Of a DNA stretch of 64,000 bases, positions 8,917-17,124 are shown piece by piece. How positions within the stretch are numbered: position 1 is the first letter of the stretch; the number at the start of each line of letters is the position of its first letter. This stretch comes from Brucella daejeonensis. GTDB taxonomy: Bacteria > Pseudomonadota > Alphaproteobacteria > Rhizobiales > Rhizobiaceae. The position numbers and the translations under genes are program-made. Below the pieces are notes generated by a model, which did not search any database, was not told the origin of the DNA, and saw nothing but the letters and a program-made list of their open reading frames with translations. The stretch is from the NCBI RefSeq assembly GCF_014199265.1, contig NZ_JACIJG010000006.1:124001-188000 (forward strand), read 5' to 3'.

Positions 8917-10161
8917 TTACGCGCCCGCCATGGGCTGGCGTCGCTCCCGCAGCAGCATCGGACCATATTCGAAAACGTAGAGGCCGAAAGCGCCCATCCA
9001 GAGCAAGGCCGATGCCGCGAGGATAGTGTGGAAGAAATTCGGCATGACTTCCGCCAGCGGCCGGATCAGCGCAGCAGCGGCAAGGCACAGATAAGCGACC
9101 TGCGTGAGCGGCGATGCGGTCAGCGCGCGTCCCGTATGGCCGCGCGTGGCCCGCGTCATGACGGCCAGCATCATGCAGCCGATCGCGCCCACGGTAACGA
9201 TATGCAGGGATGAATAGGGATTGAGCCGGTCGATGGCCGAAAGACCGATGGCAATAAAGCCAAGGGGGATGAATGCGTAGGCGACATGAAGGATCAGGAG
9301 TAGCCTTTCCCGCCTCACCGACCATCCGCGCCAGCGGTAGAGCCGCACGGCGTGCAGCAGCGCCGCAATCCATGCCAGCGCCGCTGTCGGCGTCCGGTCG
9401 GGCGCGGCGATCCAGCCGATGCAGGCGGCGACGCCGACAAGAATGGCGAAACCGTCATAGCGATTGAACGGCACCGGAAAGCGCGTCCGGCCCATTTTGT
9501 TGAGCCAGTTACGGGTGAAGCTCGGCACGATGCGCCCGCCGATCACCATGATCAGCAGAAGATAGGCGCTGACGCCGATGCGACTGGCGAGCGCCACATC
9601 GCCATCGGTCAGGACCAGATAATGGAAGGTGAAATTGGCGACCATCACCGTCGCCACGCCCATCAGCACCTTCAGGTTTTTCCATTGGCGCCCGGCAATG
9701 ATTTCGCGCGCACAGATGAAAAGCAGCGCGGGCAGGAACAGGCTCTCCACGGTAATGGCGAACCGGTAATCGACGAGGTCGGGCTGAAGGAACAGAAGCC
9801 GCCCGACAAGCCAGATCCCGAACAATATGGCAAGCGGAACGCCCGACACGGGCAGTCCGCCGGTCCAGTTCGGAATGGCGGTCAGAAGAAAGCCCGCCAG
9901 CACGGCGGAAGTAAAGCCGAACACCATTTCATGGGCGTGCCAGTTCAGTCCGCCATAGGAACCGCCGGGCTGCATTCCCACGGTCAGGGACATGATCCAG
10001 AACAGCATGGCGAGAACCGCCCATATGCCTCCGCCCAGAAAGAACGGGCGGAAGCCGTAGCTGAGGAGGACGGGACCAGTCATTTTCAGTCCGCGCGGCA
10101 CACCTTTTTGCTCGGATGGCATTGCAGCAGATACTGCCGTCAGGCTTGGCTGTCTGGTCAT
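8917..10161 (-). CDS. nnrS: NnrS family haem-copper membrane protein (nitrosative stress)
   Basis: This is a 414-residue, highly hydrophobic protein with about 12 membrane segments. Histidines characteristic of NnrS are visible, such as NWHAHEMVFG near 73. NnrS proteins protect against nitric oxide stress and are usually controlled by NNR/FNR regulators alongside denitrification genes. The ATG at 10161 is preferred because GAGGA sits just upstream. An in-frame TTG 27 bp further out is unlikely. It lies 57 bp after the pseudoazurin gene and probably shares its promoter. Confidence 0.9.
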   Translation of the reverse strand: MTRQPSLTAVSAAMPSEQKGVPRGLKMTGPVLLSYGFRPFFLGGGIWAVLAMLFWIMSLTVGMQPGGSYGGLNWHAHEMVFGFTSAVLAGFLLTAIPNWTGGLPVSGVPLAILFGIWLVGRLLFLQPDLVDYRFAITVESLFLPALLFICAREIIAGRQWKNLKVLMGVATVMVANFTFHYLVLTDGDVALASRIGVSAYLLLIMVIGGRIVPSFTRNWLNKMGRTRFPVPFNRYDGFAILVGVAACIGWIAAPDRTPTAALAWIAALLHAVRLYRWRGWSVRRERLLLILHVAYAFIPLGFIAIGLSAIDRLNPYSSLHIVTVGAIGCMMLAVMTRATRGHTGRALTASPLTQVAYLCLAAAALIRPLAEVMPNFFHTILAASALLWMGAFGLYVFEYGPMLLRERRQPMAGA

Positions 10162-10218
10162 GATGTCCTCGTCATGAAACCGGTTCAAGGCCGGCTCGTC
10201 GAGCGTTTTCGATCGGTA

Positions 10219-10659
10219 TTAATTCGCGCTGGCGATAGCCTTTTCCAGCCGTTGCTGAACGGTCTTCGGCTTCTTGGCGGAAACGATCTGGTCGAGATTG
10301 GCCGGATTGTCGCCCACCGCGATCAGGGCGACCATGCCCATGGAGTAATGCGGGGTGCACTTTACCAGATATGCGCCGGGCTGCGTCACGGTCAGCACAT
10401 AATCTTCATTGATCTTGCTTTTGAACTTCTCGACGCCTTCGGGAATCATATCCTTCACGGATTCGACATTGTGTCCCTTGTCGACAGGCACGAATGTAAT
10501 GGTGTCGCCGGGCTTGGCCTTGATATAGGCCGGCTCGAAAACCATGACCCCTTCGGCGCCCTTGTTGCGCATATGGACTTCGATATTGTCTGCAAAAGCG
10601 GGTACAGCCAGCAGGGTGGAAAGGCTTGCCGCGGCAAGATTGATCGCGAGTTTATGCAT
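10219..10659 (-). CDS. azu: Pseudoazurin (periplasmic blue copper protein)
   Basis: The protein has 146 residues, with a signal peptide of about 23 residues cleaved after AFA. The mature part is a cupredoxin with all four type 1 copper ligands: His in KGHNVE, Cys in VKCTPHY, His three residues later, and Met in SMGM. Pseudoazurin carries electrons to copper nitrite reductase and nitrous oxide reductase. Neither reductase gene is in the window. An FNR-type box at 10749 lies about 96 bp upstream of the start. Confidence 0.95.
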   Translation of the reverse strand: MHKLAINLAAASLSTLLAVPAFADNIEVHMRNKGAEGVMVFEPAYIKAKPGDTITFVPVDKGHNVESVKDMIPEGVEKFKSKINEDYVLTVTQPGAYLVKCTPHYSMGMVALIAVGDNPANLDQIVSAKKPKTVQQRLEKAIASAN

Positions 10660-10748
10660 TATGTCCTATCTCCATCGAAAGGCGCATCCGCCGTCATTGT
10701 CTGGACGCGCCACTCCGCGAGCATTAGACCTGCCCCTACCCCTCCACT

Positions 10749-10762
10749 TTGATCTGGATCAA
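10749..10762. promoter_or_regulatory. FNR/NNR-type box upstream of pseudoazurin
   Basis: A perfect TTGAT-N4-ATCAA palindrome (TTGATCTGGATCAA) is centred about 96 bp before the pseudoazurin start. It matches the recognition half-sites of the Crp/Fnr family regulators FNR, NNR and NarR. It predicts induction of azu-nnrS under low oxygen or by nitrogen oxides. Confidence 0.85.
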
Positions 10763-10990
10763 AGAACCGGAATATTCCTGATAACGCCGGTCAGATTAAT
10801 CTGGTAATGCGGGCGCCGCCAATAATCGCATTGATTTTCCCTGGCGGTCTGGCGCACGATCAACGCGTGCTGGCAGCTTTTGCCGCAGCCTCATACGCTG
10901 CCGCCCGGCATGACAAGCCTGTATGCATCTTGTATTCATTCGGGAAATGAAATCCGACATTACAGCCTGAAACGGCCAGGGAACGACAGA

Positions 10991-12022
10991 ATGAGCGACA
11001 CCATTTCGATTTCGACGGAAGAACTTGCAAAGCTTGTGCGGGAGATCCTGAGCAAGGCGGGGTTCAGCGCCGACCATGCCGCGGCGATTGCCAGGACCAT
11101 CGTGGCGGGTGAGCGCGACGGCTGCAAATCGCACGGTGTCTATCGCATCGAAGGCTGCCTGCGCACGCTGAAAAGCGGCAAGGTCGTCGCCGATGCCGAC
11201 CCGGTCGTCACCACCGATGGCAGCGCCGTGGTTCGCGTCGATGCCAAGGGCGGCTTTGCCAATCTGGCCTTCGAACGCGGCACGCCCGCACTTGTCGAAA
11301 AGGCGCGCAAGCTCGGCGTCGCCGTGCTCGCGATCAACGATTGCACGCATTTCGCCGCGCTGTGGCCGGAAGTGGAAGCGCTGGCCGAACAGGGCCTCGC
11401 GGCAATCGCCATGTGCCCGAGCTATGCCACCGTCGCGCCTGCGGGCGGAACCAGGCCGCTTCTGGGCACCAATCCCTTCGCCTTCGGCTGGCCGCGCCCA
11501 GGGGATTACCCCTATGTGTTCGATTTTGCCACCAGCGTCGCGGCGCGCGGCGAACTGGAGCTTTACCGCCGCGCGGGCAAGCAACTGCCCGAAGGCTGGG
11601 CGGTCGATGCCGAAGGCAACCCGACCACCGACCCGGAAGCCGCACTTGCAGGCGCGATGCTGCCCTTCGGCGGACACAAGGGATCGGCGATCTCGACAAT
11701 GATCGAATTGCTGGCCGGTGCGATGATCGGTGATTTCACCAGCCCCGAAGCGCTCGAATTCCTCGGCACGACCACGCTCGCGCCGCGCCACGGCGAGCTT
11801 GTCATCGCCTTCGATCCGGCCCGCATGGCGGGCGGACGCGGCAACCCGCAGGAACGCGGCGAAATGCTGATCGAGGCGATTGCCGGACAGGGTGCCCGCC
11901 TGCCCTCGCAGCGCCGTTTCGCGGCTCGTCGCGATTCGCTCGCCAAGGGCGTCACGCTCACCGCTGACGAAATCGCGCTCTTGGAAAAGCTGAAAGAGAG
12001 CGGGCTGGAAGCCGTCGCCTGA
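10991..12022 (+). CDS. Ldh2-family NAD(P)-dependent reductase, probably delta1-pyrroline/piperideine-2-carboxylate reductase
   Basis: This is a 343-residue member of the malate/L-lactate dehydrogenase (Ldh2, DpkA) family, with the family segments SHGVYRI near 47 and GGHKGSAIS near 230. In proteobacteria these proteins often reduce cyclic imino acids made from D-amino acids or 3-hydroxyproline. Malate, lactate and ureidoglycolate are other family substrates. The ATG at 10991 follows AGGGAA. The gene converges on a DapA-type lyase, and a GntR regulator lies beyond, suggesting an amino-acid or hydroxyproline catabolic role (inference). Confidence 0.75.
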   Translation: MSDTISISTEELAKLVREILSKAGFSADHAAAIARTIVAGERDGCKSHGVYRIEGCLRTLKSGKVVADADPVVTTDGSAVVRVDAKGGFANLAFERGTPALVEKARKLGVAVLAINDCTHFAALWPEVEALAEQGLAAIAMCPSYATVAPAGGTRPLLGTNPFAFGWPRPGDYPYVFDFATSVAARGELELYRRAGKQLPEGWAVDAEGNPTTDPEAALAGAMLPFGGHKGSAISTMIELLAGAMIGDFTSPEALEFLGTTTLAPRHGELVIAFDPARMAGGRGNPQERGEMLIEAIAGQGARLPSQRRFAARRDSLAKGVTLTADEIALLEKLKESGLEAVA

Positions 12023-12029
12023 CAGACAA

Positions 12030-12060
12030 AAAGGCGCCGGAATCCGGCGCCTTTCCTTTA
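12030..12060. terminator. Bidirectional terminator between convergent genes
   Basis: A GC-rich stem (12030-12039 with 12045-12054, extendable) is followed by T-rich sequence on both strands. It separates the reductase from the DapA-type lyase. Confidence 0.88.
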
Positions 12061-12072
12061 TGTGGATTCGGT

Positions 12073-13035
12073 TCAGGCTGCGTATTTCGCAGCCGCGCCG
12101 CCCTGCTTGATCCAGTCGGCATACCAGTCCTGGAACAGCTTGAGCTGGGCTTCGCAATAGCCGCGCTGGCTGTCGGAAAGCTTGTCCGTCTCGTTGAAGT
12201 GCAGTTCGTATTCCGGGTTACCGGTCAGCACCATCATATGCTTGTAGAAGAGGACGAGGTCCGGGCCTTCATCGAAGGACGAAAGGACGTTGAGCGCCGC
12301 TTCCAGTTCCAGCGCCAGCTTGCGCGCCTCGACGTCGCCGCCCGCAGCCGCCTTCGACAGCGCCACCAGATGCTGCACTTCCTTCGGCAGCACATTGCCG
12401 ATGCCGGTGATCGCGCCGGTGGCGCCGCAATTGACGAAGCCATGGAAAACGCCGGTATCGACGCCCACCATCAGGGTCACATTGTCATCGGCGCTGGTGA
12501 TGTTTTCAGCCGCGTAGCGCATGTCCGCAGCACCGCCGAATTCCTTGAAGCCGATGAGGTTCGGATGTTCCGCGCGCAGCGCGAAGAACAGGTCAGCCCG
12601 CGTCGCGAAACCATAATAGGGGCTGTTGTAGATGACAGCCGGAAGGTCGGGAGCAGCCGACAGGATCGCCTTGAAATGCGCCTTCTGCGCCGAGATGGAC
12701 GAGCCGCGCGACAGGACGCGCGGAATGACCATCAGGCCCTTCGCGCCGACTTTCTGGGCGTGGGCGGCATGAGCGGCGGCGATCTTCGTGTTGACCGCGC
12801 CGGTGCCGACGACGACGGGCACGCCAGCCTTGGCGAGCGCCTCGACGCCAGCCATGCGGTCCTCGTCCGAGAGGAGCGGCCAGTCACCCATGGAGCCGCA
12901 ATAGACGACCGCCGACATGCCCTTGGCAATCAGTTCCTTGCCCTTGCGGACCAGCGCATCGAAATCCGGTGTGCGGTCGGGCTTGCAGGGCGTCATGAGG
13001 GCCGGGATGCAGCCGGAGAAAATGTTTGAGGTCAT
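12073..13035 (-). CDS. DapA-family lyase/aldolase, possibly pyrroline-4-hydroxy-2-carboxylate deaminase type
   Basis: This 320-residue TIM-barrel protein belongs to the dihydrodipicolinate synthase/N-acetylneuraminate lyase family. Tyr in VIYNSPYYG and the Schiff-base Lys in GFKEFGG are conserved. The sequence resembles the hydroxyproline-pathway branch rather than biosynthetic DapA. With the neighbouring imino-acid reductase this favours proline-analogue catabolism, though the substrate is not proven. The ATG at 13035 follows an AAGGA site. The longer frame to 13098 would start inside poorly conserved sequence. Confidence 0.78.
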   Translation of the reverse strand: MTSNIFSGCIPALMTPCKPDRTPDFDALVRKGKELIAKGMSAVVYCGSMGDWPLLSDEDRMAGVEALAKAGVPVVVGTGAVNTKIAAAHAAHAQKVGAKGLMVIPRVLSRGSSISAQKAHFKAILSAAPDLPAVIYNSPYYGFATRADLFFALRAEHPNLIGFKEFGGAADMRYAAENITSADDNVTLMVGVDTGVFHGFVNCGATGAITGIGNVLPKEVQHLVALSKAAAGGDVEARKLALELEAALNVLSSFDEGPDLVLFYKHMMVLTGNPEYELHFNETDKLSDSQRGYCEAQLKLFQDWYADWIKQGGAAAKYAA

Positions 13036-13190
13036 AGCGTTTTTCCTTGAGCGCTTTCCATGCAACCTGAATCTACAGCGCTCGGCAGACCGCTGCATTA
13101 AGTTGAATATACACTTTGTATTTTTAATGTCGACTAAAATCGTATTTCGTGACAGGATTGCTTGACTGACGGGGCCTAAACTGGTGATTA

Positions 13191-13454
13191 GGGTCAGGAC
13201 CTATTAATTTGGTGGAAATGGTGTGAGGCCATCCGTCTGGATACGAGGAGAAAAGGCGAAGGAAATGTGGTTCATTTTCGAGACTTTTCAACGCTGTAGC
13301 CGGGCGGATGGGCCACATCCTTCGGACACCGAAATGACTGGTGATCTGCCGCGTCAAGCCGCTCAACCGGGGGAACCACCCCGTTTTTCGCGTCTTTCCT
13401 TGCAGCTCTTGTCATTTCAGGTGCCATTTTCATCAAATTAATAGGTCCTGACCC
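13191..13454. mobile_element. 264-bp MITE-like element with 31-bp terminal inverted repeats and TA duplication
   Basis: The ends are 31-bp inverted repeats (13191-13221 and 13424-13454) with two mismatches; the outer 21 bp, beginning GGGTCAGGACC, are identical. A TA dinucleotide flanks both sides (13189-13190 and 13455-13456), as in IS630/Tc1-mariner targeting. The interior is too short for a transposase and has no convincing gene. It is therefore probably a non-autonomous derivative. It sits between the DapA-type gene and the GntR gene, 63 bp before the latter's start. Confidence 0.85.
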
Positions 13455-13517
13455 TAGAATAGGAATGTCGAAGGTATGTGAGCACCGGAAGCGTCAATTC
13501 CCGATAGAGGACAGGTC

Positions 13518-14222
13518 ATGCACAAAGACGATGCGAACCAGCCAGCCGACCGGAAGAAGGGTTCCGGGGTCAAGCTGGTCTATGACGTGCTGCGCGACGA
13601 AATCATCGACCTGTCGCTGGCGCCGGGCAGTCCCATCGACGAGAACCAGCTTGCCGAGCGTTTTTCGATGTCGCGCACGCCGATCCGCGAGGCACTGGTG
13701 CGGCTGGCGAGCGACGGCTTCGTGACGACGCTTCCCAACCGCTCGACGGTCGTTTCCAATATCGACTTCCTGAGCCTGCCCGCCTTTTTCGATGCGGCGA
13801 CGCTGATGTACCGCGTGACGACGCGGCTTGCCGCGCGCAACCGGACCGACAGGGACCTCGAAAACATCCGCGCGCATCAGGAAGCCTTTGCCCGCGCCGT
13901 CCGCTCGCAGAACGCGCTGGAGATGATCGCGACCAACCGGGATTTCCATGCGGCAATCGCCGAGGCGGGCCGCAATCCGTTTTATACGACCTTCTTTTCA
14001 CGGCTTCTGGACGAGGGACGCAGGCTGCTGCGCCTCTATTACCAGTCCTTTTCCGACCGCCTGCCTGAACGCTACGTCACCGAGCATGAAGACATGATCC
14101 GCGCCATCGAGGAACGCGACGTCGATACCGCCGACCTGCTTGGCAAGGCGCATGGCGATCAGATCGTCTATCAGATTCGCAAGCTGATCGCCGAAGACCG
14201 TCGCGACCATCTGGAGCTGTAA
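13518..14222 (+). CDS. GntR-family (FCD-type) transcriptional regulator
   Basis: The protein has 234 residues. A winged helix-turn-helix occupies about residues 15-80 (LAERFSMSRTPIREALVRLA). An all-helical FCD ligand-binding domain follows, with the metal-binding pattern including NRDFHAAI near 138. The ATG follows GAGGA at 13507. It is divergent from the DapA-type lyase across the MITE-like insertion and is the likely regulator of that lyase, possibly also of the reductase. The ligand is unknown. Confidence 0.85.
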   Translation: MHKDDANQPADRKKGSGVKLVYDVLRDEIIDLSLAPGSPIDENQLAERFSMSRTPIREALVRLASDGFVTTLPNRSTVVSNIDFLSLPAFFDAATLMYRVTTRLAARNRTDRDLENIRAHQEAFARAVRSQNALEMIATNRDFHAAIAEAGRNPFYTTFFSRLLDEGRRLLRLYYQSFSDRLPERYVTEHEDMIRAIEERDVDTADLLGKAHGDQIVYQIRKLIAEDRRDHLEL

Positions 14223-14230
14223 GCCGGCGA

Positions 14231-14776
14231 TCACACAGCTTCCGGCAATTGCCGGGATTCCGTCACGCCGTCGAACCATCCAAGCACGGCCTTGCTGTCC
14301 GGGAGAAGCACGACGCCGCAATCGCCCGCGAAGTCGCGCCAGCCATCGGCATAGGTCTCGCGCACGACTGTCAGAACCGGGATTTGCCGCGCAAAGGCCG
14401 TTTCGATCACGGTGCGAAAGCCATGGCCTTCGGTTTCGCCCTTGCCGAAGCGGTTGAGGATGAGAATATTCGCGCCCGCGTCGAGTTCGGCCAGCAGGCC
14501 GCCCGCGACCTCGGCCAGCGCCTGCGGATCGAGCCGACATCCCTTCGACCCCGAACCCAGCGACTGCGATATGATCTGCATCATGCCCGTGCCAATATGC
14601 TCGATATGGATGTCGCGGCAGCATTCATCCTTATCCGTGCGGTCGCGATGCTGGATAAAGCCCGCGACGCGCAGCCCCGATTGGGCGGCGCGTTCTGCGG
14701 CAAGGGTCAGCAAATGATCCACGGGCAGGTCCTTTGCCGCCAGAATGGCAGCAAGGATCGGGCGGTCGCTATTCAT
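14231..14776 (-). CDS. DUF2478-type protein in the nar operon
   Basis: This 181-residue soluble protein resembles DUF2478 proteins. These have a P-loop-like fold and often lie beside nitrate reductase or molybdenum transport genes. Visible features are CRDIHIEHIG near 53 and NILILNRFGKGE near 103. Its ATG overlaps the ppiC stop (ATGA at 14773-14776), making it the last gene of narKGHJI-ppiC-DUF2478. A role in molybdenum cofactor supply or nitrate reductase assembly is suggested by position only. Confidence 0.72.
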   Translation of the reverse strand: MNSDRPILAAILAAKDLPVDHLLTLAAERAAQSGLRVAGFIQHRDRTDKDECCRDIHIEHIGTGMMQIISQSLGSGSKGCRLDPQALAEVAGGLLAELDAGANILILNRFGKGETEGHGFRTVIETAFARQIPVLTVVRETYADGWRDFAGDCGVVLLPDSKAVLGWFDGVTESRQLPEAV

Positions 14777-15678
14777 GCACTGTCTCCGTCGCTTGCCAGA
14801 AGATCGATGCCGGTAATGTCGGCATCGTCGGCGAGGATGGCAATATATTGCGAAACGGCCTTAGACCATGTGGAGGCTTCCAGCCAGCCTGAAATCCGCT
14901 CGGCAACATAATCGAAGGGAAGTTCCTCGCCCTCGATGCGGCGGTCAAGACGCACGATATGAAAGCCGAAACGGCTCTCGATGGGATTGACGGTGATCTC
15001 GCCCGGCGTCATCCGTTCCACCGCCCGCTCGAATTCCGGCACCGTGCTGCCGCGTGTAAGCTGCCCCAGATTGCCGCCCTGCGCGCCCGACGGGCAGGCC
15101 GAATATTCATGTGCGACCGAGGCAAAGGTGGCGGGTTCGGCAATCACCGAAGCCGCCAGCCGGGACGCGGTTGCCCGCGCCTTGTCCCGCGCCGGTTGAT
15201 CGGCAGGATCGGCTGCGATCAATATATGGCTTGCTTCCAGAATGGGCGCGCTTGCAAAGCGGTGACGATTGTTTTCATAGAAACGCAGGGCTTCTTCGCG
15301 GCTGGCCGAAGGCACCTCGACTTCCTGTTCGATCACCATGCGGACAAGCGCATCCTCATCGGTCTCGCTGCGCCCTTCCGTGTCCTGTTCGCGCTCGGGA
15401 ACGATGCCCAATTCCCTTGCGCGTTGAAGCAGAAGTTCACGCACAGCCAAGGCGCGGGCGGCAGAAAGCAGCGCCGCGCCGGGATTGTCCGCCGGATGGT
15501 TTTGCGCTTCCGTCAGGATGTCGGTCTCATCGATTGCGACACCGTTGACGGATACCGCATCGAAAACCGGGCGCGGCTTTGGCGGCACACGCGTGTCCGG
15601 TTCCTGATAGGTGGTGTAGCCGCTTTGATGCGTATGTTGCTCTGATGGCGATTGCTTGCGGTCGAAAAGTGTTACCAT
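14773..15678 (-). CDS. Parvulin-type peptidyl-prolyl isomerase of the nar operon (PpiC/NifM-like)
   Basis: The protein has 301 residues. A parvulin rotamase domain fills about residues 140-240 (ASHILIAAD near 149, GGNLGQL near 196, FGFHIVRLD near 234). A helical N-terminal part precedes it. No signal peptide or membrane anchor is seen, so it is probably cytoplasmic. It begins 5 bp after narI. Similar isomerases end nar operons in several denitrifying proteobacteria and are thought to aid nitrate reductase maturation. Confidence 0.85.
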   Translation of the reverse strand: MVTLFDRKQSPSEQHTHQSGYTTYQEPDTRVPPKPRPVFDAVSVNGVAIDETDILTEAQNHPADNPGAALLSAARALAVRELLLQRARELGIVPEREQDTEGRSETDEDALVRMVIEQEVEVPSASREEALRFYENNRHRFASAPILEASHILIAADPADQPARDKARATASRLAASVIAEPATFASVAHEYSACPSGAQGGNLGQLTRGSTVPEFERAVERMTPGEITVNPIESRFGFHIVRLDRRIEGEELPFDYVAERISGWLEASTWSKAVSQYIAILADDADITGIDLLASDGDSA

Positions 15679-15683
15679 GAGCC

Positions 15684-16397
15684 TTACTCCACCCGTACCC
15701 GCACAGGTGCCCTGTGATTGCGTTCGCGCACCACCTGATAACCCGGACGCCAGATATAGCGCACCGGAGCGCTCAACATATGCACCAGACGCGTGAACGG
15801 AAACAGCAGGAAGATCGTCAGGCCGAGGAAGAGATGCATCTTGAACACGATGGAAGCATCCGCGATGTAGCTCGAAGCCGCCATATTGAAAGTGAAGATG
15901 CCCTGCGCCCAGTTCATGAATTTCACCATCTCACCGCCGTCTATGTGCTGGAGCGAAAGCGGAATGGTGGACAGGCCAAGCAGGAGCTGTATCCATAAAA
16001 GGGCGACGATCAGCGTATCGGTTGGGCGCGACGAAGCGCGTACACGCGGATCGAACAGGCGGCGGTGTATCAGAAGCGTGGCGCCGACGATGGCCATCGC
16101 GCCTGCAATGCCGCCCACGACAACGGCAAGAAGCTGTTTTGCTTCGTGGCTGATGCCAAGCACTTCAAATATCTGGATGGGCGTCAGCAGGCCGACAAAA
16201 TGCCCCGCGAAAATGATGAGCACGCCGACATGGAACAGCACCGATCCCCACATGAGCTGCTTGCGCCGCAAGAGCTGGCTGGAGCCGGAACGCCACGTAT
16301 AGGGCTCGTGATCGTAGCGGACAATCGATCCCAGAATGAGCACGCTCAACGCGATATAGGGATAGATGCCGAACAGAAACGTATGGATATAAGCCAT
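15684..16397 (-). CDS. narI: Respiratory nitrate reductase gamma subunit (cytochrome b) NarI
   Basis: This is a 237-residue membrane protein with five predicted helices. Haem-ligand histidines are in FHVGVLIIFAGH (helix 2) and in the last helix pair (KMHLFLG and RLVHMLS). NarI oxidises quinol and passes electrons to NarH. The ATG at 16397 follows a TAGGAGA site and gives the usual family length. A longer open frame into narJ is not used. Confidence 0.95.
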   Translation of the reverse strand: MAYIHTFLFGIYPYIALSVLILGSIVRYDHEPYTWRSGSSQLLRRKQLMWGSVLFHVGVLIIFAGHFVGLLTPIQIFEVLGISHEAKQLLAVVVGGIAGAMAIVGATLLIHRRLFDPRVRASSRPTDTLIVALLWIQLLLGLSTIPLSLQHIDGGEMVKFMNWAQGIFTFNMAASSYIADASIVFKMHLFLGLTIFLLFPFTRLVHMLSAPVRYIWRPGYQVVRERNHRAPVRVRVE

Positions 16398-16407
16398 TTT
16401 CCGTCTC

Positions 16408-17124
16408 CTATAGATGTGAGGGGTTGGACGGGGAGCCGGGCTTGCGATGCGCGGCGCGCATCTGCATGCGCAGCCGGTCCGGTCCGCAGGAGTTTTCACC
16501 CGCATTGCCGCCGAAGGTCACGGCTTCTTCTTCCCAGATGCGGTCGAGCGCGGCGAGATCGTCCGGGTCGTCTTCCTCCTGGTTGAGCAGTTCCCCGACG
16601 AGGCTTTTGTCCGGCTTCGCATTGGCCACATGCAAGAGCGCCGCAAAGGCATTGGCATAGGGCGACTGGCGCTTGCGCAGCCGTTCGCCAATGGCCGCCG
16701 TGATGTGACCGGTCTGGGTGAGAAGATCGTGAATCTCCTTCGGCGAACGCGTGGACAGAAATTCGAGGAACAGCGGCAGATAATCCGGCAGTTCCTTCAC
16801 ATCGACCACGAAGCCGTTGTCGTCATACATTTTCATGAGATCGACCATGGCCTGTCCGCGATCACGGCTTTCGCCATGCACATGCTCGAACAGGTGCAGC
16901 GACAGCGAGCGTGTGCGGTCGAACAGATGCACATAGCGCTCCTGCGCTTCATAAAGATCGCAGTCGCAGACATAATCGACAAGGCTGTCGAGGAGCCTGC
17001 GGACACCGGCGGAAAGGCCCGTTTCGGCATCAAGCGCCGTTTTCAGTTCCGCCTTGCCAGCCTGCAATTCCTGCGACGGATAGCACAGAAGCAGCGAGAT
17101 GATTTTCAGTGTCGTGTTCATCAT
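16408..17124 (-). CDS. narJ: Nitrate reductase assembly chaperone NarJ
   Basis: This 238-residue helical protein of the NarJ/TorD family carries the conserved LFEHVHGESRDRGQAMVDL region near 76-95. NarJ keeps NarG open for molybdenum cofactor and iron-sulfur insertion before membrane docking. The start overlaps the narH stop by 4 bp, and narI follows 10 bp downstream. Confidence 0.94.
   Translation of the reverse strand: MMNTTLKIISLLLCYPSQELQAGKAELKTALDAETGLSAGVRRLLDSLVDYVCDCDLYEAQERYVHLFDRTRSLSLHLFEHVHGESRDRGQAMVDLMKMYDDNGFVVDVKELPDYLPLFLEFLSTRSPKEIHDLLTQTGHITAAIGERLRKRQSPYANAFAALLHVANAKPDKSLVGELLNQEEDDPDDLAALDRIWEEEAVTFGGNAGENSCGPDRLRMQMRAAHRKPGSPSNPSHL

Noticed and set aside
13124-13441. 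Short open frames inside the MITE-like element
   Set aside because: They run through terminal repeats, lack ribosome sites and resemble no transposase; the element is best treated as non-coding.
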